Part shown: piece after piece, positions 1-12,700 of the stretch
Layout: each line of letters opens with the position of its first letter
Numbering within the stretch: the stretch's first letter is position 1
Assembly: GCA_005408345.1 (NCBI GenBank)
Contig: SEMN01000456.1
Span: 361,153 to 425,152 of the forward strand
Length of the DNA: 64,000 nt
Origin: Macquaria australasica
Lineage: Eukaryota; Chordata; Actinopteri; Centrarchiformes; Percichthyidae
Reading direction: 5' to 3'
Notes under the pieces: generated by a model
Databases searched by the model: none
The model's input: only the letters and a program-made list of their open reading frames with translations
What the model was told of the DNA's origin: nothing
Made by a program: the position numbers and the translations under genes

Positions 1-3000
1 TGGACACGTAAAATGTGTAATATACCTTACATAAAAAAGTAGGACTTCTTCCTGATATTCAAAACTGATATTCTTTGCACAATCCTAATGGCACAAAAGC
101 TTTCAAATCCTTCTTTACCTTATCTGCTACTTGTTATATCCATCTTCTCTTTTGTGATTGGTATACATTTAATTGGGGAAATAAAAAATGGAAAATGGCT
201 TCTACTTGGATTCACCTCATTGGTGTACTTAATGAAACGGGTAAGTGCCCCCATTACGTGCCAGTCATACCTATGTCAGCCAAGTATGACATCAGCTCTA
301 TGCAGTTTTCAAACATTTCTATTCAATCTAGAGGCAGTCCCAAATAACTGAATCTGGTACTCAAGGCATCAGGTTAGGTCTTTGGCTCATCATTACCGCT
401 GCTCCTCTAATACGTCAGGCTGTTCAATAACATCGGAATCTTTAAGAAAAGTCTTAACCTACATCTATATTAGCTACGCAAGCAAATACAAAAGTCACAG
501 CCTGCATTGGATTAACTGTTAAGACTACAATAACCAAAAATCCTTTTACTGTTGTGACTTGTCTGCTGTAGTGCAACAGAGGTGTGTATACAGTAAGAGA
601 TCTGAATCAAGGGAGTCAGCAATAAATTAAATCCGTCGCCTGTGTGTTTTTCACAATTTAAAGTCCTTTATTTTGGTGATTTACATTTTTTTAATTTTTT
701 TTTTATAAATTGTAAAGCAAATAGTTTACCTCTTAAAGCTAAATGCAGCATGGCACTCTTTATGTGTAACATGTAATTGTCTTGTTATTGCCATTATTTA
801 CAGGGAAGACTCATTGCTTGACATAACTGATATATTGTGGACCATTATTTAAGTTAATATGCTGCCTAAAGAGGAGCATAAGGCTCAGGATAGGCCATAA
901 TAGAGGGACAGTAATTGGTTTTAACTCTTGATTTTAAAGTATCCAATGCATTACCCGTCTAATAAAAAGTGACATTTAACACTTCGGTCTTATTCCAAAG
1001 ATAATCCTAGAGTGAAATTGCTGTGCATTTATATGATTATTTATTGTTTGGGCTAGAAAATCACTTGTTACTGTTGTTGCGATGGACAGATTGATGTCAG
1101 TTGACCAATCCAAGTTCAGTTGAGTGTTTCCAGTTGGTGTGTGTATGCTCACAACAGGCCATCCTTTTTAATTGAATAACAAGACACTGCATGACATTTA
1201 CCCTACTCTAATCTTTTTTAGTACTTGCGGATCTCTAGCAGTTGTGCTTCACTGACATTCATAATCAAATCATGCAAAGGGTAATGTAATATTATGTAGA
1301 TTCTTCAACGTGCATTTGAAAGAGACTGTAGACAAACTAGCAGAGTTGACGCTAGCCAATAGTAACATTTTGACACATCAGCCAACTTAAGCAGCTGTGT
1401 GCAAACATATTAATGATTAAGCAACTTAACTGGTAGCTGATTGATGTGTTGGAGAAGTAGAATCTCTGACTCCACTGTCTGAAAAACTGGGTGGAGAAAT
1501 GTTCTCCTCCAACAACCATCATCAAAGTAATCATGTACAGGTGTATTAAGTAAAATGTTTACCATCCTACAGTACAAAATTACCATAATCTATCTGCAGG
1601 GATGCAATAGCTCGCTGATCAATGCCAGTGACTCAACAGTTTCTTTGTTAGATGTGGAGATTTCTGGCTTACAAAACTCACTTCCTGGCCCGCCAGTGTC
1701 TGCAATGGCCGGTTCATATAGTTTGACTTAAACTCCTGAATTACCTAATGTCTGTTTAAAGCCAGGTGCCAGTGTTAACAGACTGTGGCAGTGTGCAGGT
1801 TTCTGTTTCCTACAGCAGTGAACTCTGGCTGTAGAGGGCAACTCTAAACTATGAATATACAGTACTGTATGTGCAACTGTGTGATCGTGATGCATGATGT
1901 TGCTTTAAAATGTTTTTCATGGTTTACATGGTCAGCTGACCTTTCCTCTAAAACAATGTAGAATTGTGTTCAAAGACCGATAAAAAGTTAAGTAAACTGG
2001 CATTTTTGAGCTGATTAAACTTATGAGCTTTTCTCACAAATAGTTGTCTGTGACTCCCCATTACTTCTGATTAAATGTTAAGGAATTTAAGGCTACTGTA
2101 TAACCCAGTTTGACACTGCACATTGCGATTTCGATAATATTTCGATTAATTGTTCAGACCTAGTGTGTGGAGTTAGAAAGAAGTGAGGGTAAAGAAATCT
2201 CACATGGACCAGCTTTTGAAAGCTGAGAGCAAAGTGGAAAAGAGTGGATCAGCGGAAATGGAAACTCCTGAACATACTGCTTTCATTCCTAAAAGTGGAT
2301 CACTGAGTTTCATGCCAGGGGATGTCAGAAAGGGAACTGTTTGTGCAAAGTTTGATGTAGAGTGCTTGTGGCACCCTGAAAATTAAAGGATAAATATTTA
2401 TGTGAATTTTGTAAATTTGGCCTACAATATCAGTAAGAGGAAGCAAGACTTTCTTTGATAAATACTTAATTGATCCTAGTAGAAAAGTAGATATGTTCAG
2501 GTGAGAAAGTGAAATCAGTTTGTAAAACAAACGTGCCGTTGTCATTCAAGCTTAGTGTTAGGTGTGGTGCGTTTATTTCATAAACAGTAAGAAAGCAGCG
2601 GCAGATGGAGAGCTTGAGCGAGCGACACAGAAAGGCAGTAATAGTTTACATGTGTCCCTGAACAGGGGTGACTCTGTGTGGGAATGAGGGACATGGCTCT
2701 GATACATTCCTCTGTGTGTGCTTATGGGTGTGTGTTTGACCTACGTCATGTAACATTTGCAAATGGTTGTAAGCACTTGCTGTAACCTTCTTAGTATAGC
2801 AGTCGGGTAGGGTGTGACGCACAGGGCAATACCAGGAAATGGTGTAAGAACTAAGCAAGAAATTATGAGATTAATAGTGAAAAGTACGTCTCTTTGTTTT
2901 TGTCTGCAGATGAAAAATGACCAACATCAGCTTGAATCTCTCTAATATTAATCAGTGCTTAAGACATTACATTTCTTGCATTTTTGCCATTCAGAAATGT

Positions 3001-3089
3001 GGCTTAACTATGCTGATATAACCCCACCTGATTTCCATTTCAATTTAAAATGAAACCTATCGAGTGCTGACCCGGTCTGAATCAAACAA

Positions 3090-3123
3090 CCAATCAGGGT
3101 TAGCTAACACGTAACTAGCCAAT
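3090..3123. promoter_or_regulatory. tandem CCAAT boxes (possible NF-Y sites)
   Basis: Two CCAAT motifs in good context (aaccaatcag at 3090-3094 core; agccaatcac at 3119-3123 core), 29 bp apart in the same orientation. That arrangement is seen in NF-Y-bound promoters, but no CpG island or recognisable first exon follows. Confidence 0.2.
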
Positions 3124-4304
3124 CACAGCGACTCTGTACAAACAGTTGGTGAAATTGACGTGAGGGGATCAGCTAGAGAGAAGATGTATCACACTGTTGG
3201 AGTTGTTGGAACTACAGAAACACAGTTGTACTGGGGTGTTACGAAGTTGAATTTCTTCCTTCGCAAGGTTTCTTACCTCTGAGTCAGACATAACTAGCCG
3301 AGTAGAACAGACGTTAGTTTGCTAGTAAATTACAACGGTTGACAACCTTGACGTTCCACTTCAAGCCCAGCAAAATGTGCATGCATGTTTGGTGCGTCAT
3401 TTGGAGTGCTTTAACCCTTTTTTATTGTACACACGTTTGGGAGTTCTTATATAAATTGTCTTGTTTTCATAAACATATATTTAAGCTTTGTCTACCTATT
3501 GGCTAAAATTACCAGAAAAATGTGTCTTGCTGGTCAAACATGTTTTAACCAGCTCCATATCTTATCTGGCTGGCTACTCAGAAATTTGCATTTGAATGGA
3601 AACATACAGTAGTAGCACAAGAGATGTTTACTATGTTCTCACTCTTGCACTGTAAGTTTATACCATCATCTGTACTAGCATGATGTAACATTAGTATAGT
3701 GTTTGGCATTGTTTCTCTCTCTGTTTCTCACAATAGGATCCTTCAAGTTCCAAACTAACCTCTGCTGCACCAGACAAAATAATGGCCCATAGAGATATGG
3801 CTTTACAAGCCCAACTATACAGTAACTGAAACCTCATTGAATAGAAGCACAAAATGTTGCCCCAGGTGAATTTTAGTGTGGTGTAGACCGTCAGGGGTTA
3901 GTAATGCTTCTGCTGAATGACAACAATGTAAAACGACTTGCTTTAAAATAAGGTCATAACGCTGCATTCTCTCTCTAGCCAACTCTTCATTTCAGTCAAT
4001 TGCCTATAATTCTGATTTATTTTGAATGTAAGTAATCTTCCAGCGAAAAGGAAATTGTATTTTCCTGGCAGTTATTTGTATTTTGTGTGTTTTTGACAAA
4101 ATTTGGAATCCTTATATTTTGATTAACTTTTTGTTGCCTTTCTGAGTGTCAATTGCAATTGCGACAATTGCAATATGGATTTTTGTCCTCTATTACTATT
4201 ACTCAATAATAGTAATAGTTATCTTGATACTTTGATTAAACACTGTCTTGCGCACAATTCTGTCTAGTGTAGGGTTTGCACTAACAAATATTTAAATTAT
4301 TGAT

Positions 4305-4632
4305 TTACATGATGATGTGATAAGTTGTCTTGTTCTGCCTAAAAATTGTTAGAAAATTGTGAGGGGAAAAAAAAAGTTTTCCAAAATTTCCCAAAGCTGA
4401 AGGTGATGAAATATTCTGTTTTGTCAAACCAATAGTGCAAAACCCCAAAATATTCAGTTTACAATGATATAAAACAGAAAAAAGAACAAAATATTCAAAT
4501 TTAAGAAGCTGGGACCAGTAAATCTTTGGCATCTTTGCTTGAAGAGTGATTCAAACGATTTATCGATTATCAAAATAGTTGTAGTCATTTTTGCCAATCG
4601 ACTAATCAATTAATCTACTAATTGTTTCAGCT
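4305..4632 (-). repeat. family A dispersed repeat, copy 1 (reverse orientation)
   Basis: Reads in reverse relative to the copies near 57.5 and 59.6 kb. Shares the TCAGTTTACAATGATATAAA, GAAGCTGG and CGATTATCAAAATAGTTG blocks, and ends in a TAGAGCTGAAACAATTAG inverted end. Typical non-autonomous element in an intron. Confidence 0.6.
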
Positions 4633-4881
4633 CTACACAGAGGTCAGCATTTATCAACTCCTAAAGTGCAGTAGCATTGCCCTACCTATTAAAATAACTT
4701 TGATGTAAACTAGAGTTGTTTATATCAGTTGTGCAAAGAAAAGATAAGTGAGATGTCTGCTATAATGGATGTACTAAAAGTTGTTATGGAAGTAACCTGT
4801 TGTCTCCTTTTTTCCCCTCCTTTACCACATTTGTCCCTACCCCTCTCCCTCTCTCTTCTCATATATCCTCCCTTCCCTCAG

Positions 4882-4998
4882 GGCTTCGACCCCCCTCATC
4901 AGAGTGAGACCAGGACGGTTTATGTAGCAAACCGTTTCCCCCAGCATGGCCACTACATACCACAACGCTTTGCTGACAACAGAATCATCTCCTCCAAG
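4882..4998 (+). CDS. atp11b: atp11b exon 2
   Basis: 117 nt, phase 0 to 0, 39 codons beginning GFDPPHQSETRT and ending RIISSK. Acceptor follows a long pyrimidine run (ccctca|g); donor is ggtact. This is the cytosolic N-terminus. The ORF continues upstream in frame only by chance through the polypyrimidine tract. Confidence 0.95.
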
Positions 4999-7900
4999 GT
5001 ACTAAATGTTGTTCAAGCCGGTATTGGAATTTCTCCATGGTGTTATCACTACAGGATTTCATGTTGTCTGAGCAGTGACGGCAACCAGGGCTCGGGAACA
5101 AGTGTCACCTACAGAAACTCTAAACTCATAGACTGATTTCTGGCACCGGCTTGACCAGTTTTAAAAAATTCATCTGGAACTCTGGTGGTGGTGGGGCGGA
5201 GATAAGGGGTGAAGCATGATTTGTTGATAACAGAATCAACTCAGACAAAAAACATTTGTGTTGGTGAGGGTATTAGTAGGTCAGTTGGAAGATTGACTGG
5301 ACAAAAGGATAATAATCCAAAGAGGCTGCTGCCTGCCACCAACAGTGATGTCATTGATTAGGCAGTTGATTGAATGATTGACACTAGGGTTAAGTCACCG
5401 GGGTCAGAATTAAATAGATTTTAAGTCATGCTTTTTAAGAGACAGAAACAGCTCAATTAAAAACAAGGTTATTGTTGGTGGAGCTGTGTAGTAATGGGAT
5501 GACTTTCACCTTAAGGTAGCGAAAAGCAGGCCGATAAATATCCATGCAGAAAGATTTTTTGTAAAAAGCGTAAACAAAAAAGTGCAGCCACACTTCTTCC
5601 ATCAGCTAGTCTTTCTAGACCATGCTGCACAGGAAGTGATGAATTGAAACGTAAAAGTGAAACAGAAACAGTTTCTTTAACAGCAGTTGTCTGGAGAACG
5701 CTGTACTCAGCACAGCTAGATGAACTCCTACACTACAAACCAGAAGACATTTATCTCACAATTGGAGCATTTTTTAAATATGGCTTTTTGAAACCTGCAG
5801 ATACCCCTGCTTAAATAACCATTCCTTAGTCTTTGTCCTAAATGTTGTTTTTTCTTTCTCTTTCAGTATACAGTTTGGAATTTTGTCCCCAAGAATCTGT
5901 TTGAGCAGTTCAGAAGGATAGCCAACTTCTATTTTCTCATTATCTTCCTTGTGCAGGTAATAACACTCAAAAATGCACACACACAATTCTTTTTTGCAGG
6001 TACCTGTTTGCCTCAGTCAGATGGTGACGAGAAGTGTGACCTCAGTTTTCCTGCCCTAAATACAAATGTGTGTGTTTGTGTGTGAGAGTGAGTGACTCAT
6101 CGACTTCTAGAGCAACAGGTCTGCATGTGTATTACAATGTTACACCCACACACTAAGTAATATGTGTGTCTTTACAGGCCAGCCCTAAGCGCTAGGCCTT
6201 CACTATGCATCAGTCAACCTGTGCTGAAGAAGGATTTGGCTTTCAAATTTTCAGGCTTCTCCTGATTTATTTGGGCCTGTGTAGTGAAGTCAAAGCAATC
6301 GACTTGACTCTGTCTTAAAGAGCTCTCTTTTCACCCACTCAACTTGTCAGTGAAGCTGAAGGTCATCTTAGTCTCAAATCACTGAAAAGAGGGCCTCTTT
6401 TTATCTTGACATTATGAACATGACGTTTTCTTAAATGGCCAATTTGACCACTTTTTGGATGGCCTTAGATGGATTCCTACATACATGTTGTGAACTATTA
6501 TTTCCCTCATTAAACCAAGAAAAGAAAAGTTTATGTAAATTTGCATGCTAGAGTTTGTTTGTTGAAATGTTCAGATAAATCTTTGATGTGTCTTGTTTAA
6601 TGGTACCCTGAGGAGTTTTCTTGTTTTCTTCCGTTGTGTGAATCCTTGAGGCCTAACTGATGTGTTGAGTGCATTGTCTTCCTCATAAAACATTTGCAAA
6701 ACTGACCTAGATCAGAGGAATAGTGTGACACCATTGGCAGGAATGTGTATTGTATCACCTTTCTATGAGAACAAACAAATCAGGGACCTTCCCATAAAAG
6801 CATTGCTCTATAGAGCTACTAGTCGTCACAAACTATACAGGGTACCTTTTTAATTTGTACCTCTGCCTTCATAGCTGGAAGGAGCCTTCATCTTTTCAAG
6901 TCAACTACCCAAATATTGACAGCATCAGTCACACAACCAGCCATCCCACTGAGTGTGAAACCTTTTTTAACACATTGCTCTTCACTGATTCATGTGAGTT
7001 TGGGAGAGCTGAGACATTTCTGCTCCTGTAAATGTTGCTTTTGAAGCTTTTAATTTCCTCTTTGTGTGTGTGTGTGTGTGTAATTCTGAAGTTACAGTTA
7101 ACCTTTAAGGGAAGTTGTAGGGGTTTCCTGTTTGACACATCAGCCACTGCTTCTGTCTGTTGTCTTTCTAGTTTGCTTGGTTTCTCTCTAACAGGACACA
7201 CCTACTCCTCCTGAGTCTCTGGTGTCTTTTTTTTTCTTTCTCAGGTACGCTTCCTTCTTTGTTGAAATCTCACCACTCCCCCTCTGTATTTGTCTTTCCA
7301 GTTAATGATAGACACCCCAACATCCCCAGTCACCAGCGGTCTGCCTCTCTTCTTTGTGATCACAGTAACTGCCATAAAACAGGTGAGAACACAAGCACAG
7401 CTTCCTCTTTGTGGGGCTGAAAATGGGGAACTAACATACATGCAGTATTATTAAAGTTAGATTAATTGTCATCAACAACTTGTGATATTCAACTTGTTTC
7501 AACTTAGTACAGTTTTTAGTTGAATTCTAATTGATTAAGAAAACTTTAACTAATCCTGTAAATTTCATCAGTCACAATGTTAAATATATGAAAATGTGAA
7601 AAAGCTGCAGTTGATTCAGGATGCTTGATTCCCTAACCAGTAATGAACTTGCCACTGATTTAAAAAAGTGTGTTTGGAATAACTTAAACAGCTATTAGTC
7701 ACTTCATTTGATCAAGGACTGGTCGTGCCAGCATTACATCATCACTGATCAATAATGCTATATTCCATTGTGAAGTTGGCATAGGTTAGTTGGCTGTATG
7801 TGATCGGTTATTGAATGAATTTCTTCATAGGGCTACGAGGATTGGCTGAGACACAAGGCGGACAACGAGGTGAATGGGGCTCCAGTTTTTGTGGTTCGCA

Positions 7901-9683
7901 GTGGAAGTCTGGTCCAGACAAGATCCAAGAACATCAGGGTAAGATGGCAAAAATATACACCCTAATGGAACTTTATTATACCAATTATTCCAGTTCAAAG
8001 TTTTGTCCTGTTCTTTGTTTAAGAATGGGACATTACTTAGACCAAAGCGAAGCATTATGTTTGTTAATGAGGAAAACCTGGACTTAAAAGTACCTAAAAA
8101 TAGCTTTTCGCAGCTCATAGCCAACAGCCACAACTAACTTAAGCTAGGCTGTTAAATTCCTGGTGCTAGTGGTGTTTCTGTAGAGCTAGTCTGTATAGAA
8201 AGATGATACAAGATAATGTTGTCAGTGAGAAGAGAACGGTTTCATATGTTAGGATTGCAAGAAACTGGGGCATTCATAGTGTTCAGCACAACTGCGATTG
8301 GAATGTTCTGTGAATGATGTATTTGTTTCAGTAACACGAGTCTCTACAAATGCCACAGTTTGTTTCATGTCCATATTATTGGACTGTATTGGACCGATTG
8401 GCATTATTTGTCTTTGCAGGCTGACATTTTCCTTAAGATCACTGATGTTACCATGGTGACCAATTTTTTAGCTATTGTGCATATTTACAGCCCACCCAGT
8501 AGCATGAACAAGTCTAGCTGTTACCTCCCCTGTCACTGATGAGATGTCTTTGCTGCCTGGATATGCCTGTAACTCAGAACATTATAGTGCACACTCCTCT
8601 GAGGTCAGGCTTCTCAGAAACACTAACTACTGTGTCTGGAGCCAACGCAACACAACCTAAATGACGTGTGTCCTTTAGCCAAACAGTAAATTAACCTCCC
8701 AAGCTTGTCAAATACATGATATTGTTTACCCAGTCTACCAGGAGACTTGCTGTCCACAGGAGTGGGCCATTTTACTTGAAGTCCAGCTAGAATTGAATAG
8801 CATTTTTTTGTCTGCTGCAACATACATATCTGCTCAATAAATCACTTGTCCTGTGTTCTTCTTTGAGAAAAAATCTGAAACCAAAATGGAGAAATTTTAT
8901 ATTTAATATCTTTCATGTGTTTCATGATGGTGCCCCCTCGTTTTGCATTAATTTGACGGATGCTTTTAGATATCCATCTACATAGATGGAGACCATATTT
9001 TGATACAGCCATTCAAATCATAAAGCTGTAACATCGGCGTTCTATCAAAGGCAGAGCAGAAGGTCACACTGAGTCAAACAGCAGCCGGCTACACAACACA
9101 AGAGCCACAGACTGAACAACAACCCACATAGCTTTCCTGCTGAAGTCTCCTCCTTATCTAACTTACAAACATGAACACACATCTTGTCTGCATCCTGCGC
9201 CTTAGCTTGTTGAACGAGTGCCCAAACAAACATTAATCGAGGAAAATTGCACTGCTAACGTCAGGCTAGATAGCTGCTGTCAGTCAAACACAGACACAGA
9301 CACACCCCTCCAGCTTAGAAATGGAGCAGTTCTGATATTTCCCCAAAGACCTTTTTTCTTTCTATTGATAATTAAAAACTATTAACAATACATTTAAAAA
9401 ACATTCTTTGTCCAATAAGGATGACTAAATGGGATTTCTGTTGGACTTAAATACAAAGGCACCAAGGTGTACAAAGCAGCTGGGCGTCAGTGGAAGTTTG
9501 AGAGTTGAGTACAGTAATCTTTGTATGTGTATGTGTTGTTGTTTTTTTGTCCAGGTGGGGGACATTGTTCGTGTGGCTAAAGATGAGACGTTCCCAGTTG
9601 ACTTGGTGTTACTGTCGTCAGATCGTGCAGATGGCACCTGTCACATCACCACAGCCAGTCTCGACGGAGAGACCAACCTTAAG

Positions 9684-9721
<38 letters not shown>

Positions 9722-12700
9722 ATTGGGAGTATATGTGAGAATATATGTGAGAATATGGTGTGTCTGAGTTTGCGGCATGAAAACATCAAACAGACAGACT
9801 ACTATTAACCAGTTGCAGCACAAACAAGCATTTGATCGAGTAAACAAGATAGTCACATATCCACAACCCATCCATTCAAAACTGCACAAGCCAACTGCCC
9901 TGTGGAGTGCAAACAAACAAAAGTTTACATTCACACTTTGTGTAGGCTTGACAAACGTGATGAGTGCATTTCCCTATTAACACATTTACAAAAGATATTT
10001 TAAATCCATTTATTTAAATAAAAATAACTAGTCTTCTTCCTCACTGCCTTTGTTGGCGCATTGCTGTGTTTCTGTAAGTACTGCTACCAACTGTTGATCA
10101 GTGGAATAGTCTAAAACCAATGGCAGGATGTGAGCCGCATCTCTAACATGGGTGCATGCATGTACATCCTCATGCGCGTGTACAATTCAAACAAAATGAG
10201 GCATGAATAAAATTACTCCATAGCACTACTAGTGGTTTAAAAACTCCACAGGGTACCTTTAAGTAACCTCTGAGTCACTGCAACAAGTGGGGTTTTATGA
10301 ATGGACTCACCTGTGATAGTAGAGGGTGATGCAAAAGGAAAGAGGGTTGATGACATACTGTACTGATATTCCTGGAACATAAAGCTAATGGAACCCATAT
10401 TAAAGCTCTATGCATTGAGAGAACCTCTTTGAGACTCATTTAAAAGCTGTTTAATGGAAATGGTTTGCAAATATTGGGAATTTGTCTTGAATTGGTCAGG
10501 AAATAGAGTTTAGTGGGCAGACTTCTGGGTATCTGTCACATGACTAATGCCAGCTCGTGTGTGTGCCAGGTGTATGCAGGAAAAAGTCGTCAAATGACTT
10601 GCATATGATTATATAATTTCAGGGTTTTACACCTCTTAATTTTGTATTTAGAAAGTCTCCCCCTCCCAGTCTTACCAGAGGCTATGTTGCCTAATTGTCT
10701 CTCTAACAACATGCTGCTGCTTCTGTTAGTTTATTTATACAGCACAGTGGGTTTTTAGTGTTGGCCTAGAGATGTGTTTGTACAATATTTGCACCTTTTG
10801 ATATCTTTATAAATTGGAGGCAGCTGCAGCTGTGTGTATACTGTACTGTAAAGTGCAGTGATACTGCAGTAGTAGTTTTTTTCTCCTTTAGGAGTGCCTA
10901 AACCCAGCCTGTCAAAAATACTGTAGCTACAGTATTATTGGATCAGGTTCATCTGACAAAATCTAGTTTGGGAAAAAAAGAGCTCGGCTGTTTTGGGCAG
11001 GGTCGGAATATGTTGGGTGTTAAAGAAGGTCAGAAGGTTAGAAAGCTAACAGTGGTGCGAAATGGAGACAACACTGAGATGCATTCAAGGATGTTTCCCT
11101 TGATAGTAGTGGAGGTCACAATGTCACCTAGTCAAACCTGCTGATCATATCGTGTTAGAACATGATGGATTTGATTTCATAGGAATACAGATTTTGCAGT
11201 AGAGGCACTACAGTGTTGCTCTTCAGTGTGTTACTCAAACATTCAGTTAGTTTTTCACTTGTAGCCTTCTTTGTATAACCAGGTCAACAGTTGGTGCAGG
11301 TAGGGCTGCCACAAACGATTATTTTGATAATCGACTAGTCACCGATTATTTTTTTCGATTAGTCGACTAATCGGATCATACCTAAATTGCAGCGTATTGC
11401 ACCAGCATGCAGCTGCTCTTATATAACCATCATTAGCTTCCAGCTTGAAGTGTTTAAGGTGTGTGCTAACTAAAAAATAAAGACAATTAAGATGACAGTC
11501 CATTCAACTTTTAATGAACTTTGCAGCTTGTAGCAGCTTCATCGCCAACCATGGACAGGGGTCTCATGTCCGTCACCAACATGTTCCAGATTGCTTCAGT
11601 CAGGACATTTACCTGCCCAGGTGTGCATGTTGTTGCCTTGGTAACAAAGTTGTCCATTGAAGAGGAACGTATTTTTTTAGCACTGTAACGTAGCGTTATA
11701 AAACATTAGCGTTATCACATTTCCTATTCAAACATGACATCACTGTTATAACGTTACAGCAAACACATAACATATGTGTGCTAAGGCTGATGAAATCGTC
11801 ATCGTTAATGTTAACGTTTACAGCTATCAATATAAGTAAGTAGCTCACTGTTGACGTTAATGTTAGCAGCTAACTGTCCCTCTTCGTCAGAAATTGAATC
11901 AGATTCAGCTACAACAACGTGCTTTCTTTTCAAATGCTCGTGCATCGCTGTAGTGCTCCCATGGAAGGCAAGTTCTGCCTTGCAGATTTTGCATTGCACA
12001 TTCTTTTCATTTCTTTTGATAAAATGCTCCGTTTGCGGCTAGCCACGATACTGTTGATACTGGGCACAACTTCTCCGGTGACATCACGGCTGACCCCGAT
12101 TACCACTACTGCGCATGTGCGTCAAGGACAGAAAGGCAGACAAGGCAGCGGAAGCTACAGCGGCAGTTTGGAGAGAAAAACAAAGCTTCAAAAAATAAAC
12201 GACGACGTCGATTATTAAATTAGTCGTCGACGATTTTGATAGTCGACGTAATCGTGACTAGTCGACTAATCTTGGCAGCCCTAGGTGCAGGTGCAGCCTT
12301 CTCCCCTGCAGAGCAGCGGCAACTGACCGAACCAGTATTATAAATAAATTTGTGTATTGTATTGTATTTGTGTGTTGTTGTGTTTGGATGTAGACTCACT
12401 ACTCTGTGGCGGAGACGTCAGTGTGTCAGTCCGTGTCCCAACTGGAGGCTCTGCAGGCTGTGGTGGAGTGTCAACAACCAGAAGCTGACCTGTACAGGTA
12501 ATCTGCACCCATGTGTACACACACCTTCAGTAGTGAGAGCAAGAAAACGGCCAGTGTTAAGTCACATGCAATAAACAAGGGATACCCCCAACTAAACGCA
12601 TATTAGAACATCAGAAATTAAGCTTCTGACTTTGGAATCCTCATAGAGGAAGATTTTTGTGTGTGTTATTTTTATTCTAGCTATTTATTTTTAATTCTAT

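Larger units (their letters stand above)
1..4881. other. intron 1 / upstream sequence of atp11b
   Basis: No coding exon recognised. The expected first exon (starting MWRW-like) is not found on the + strand, so it probably lies left of the window. Contains a fragment with CGATTAATTG-type ends near 2120-2160, a CCAAT pair at 3090-3123, and a 300-bp repeat copy at 4305-4632. AT-rich otherwise. Confidence 0.6.

Noticed and set aside
9641..9934. 97-codon - strand ORF with an HTHTHT run
   Set aside because: Translation of a GT microsatellite opposite exon 6.
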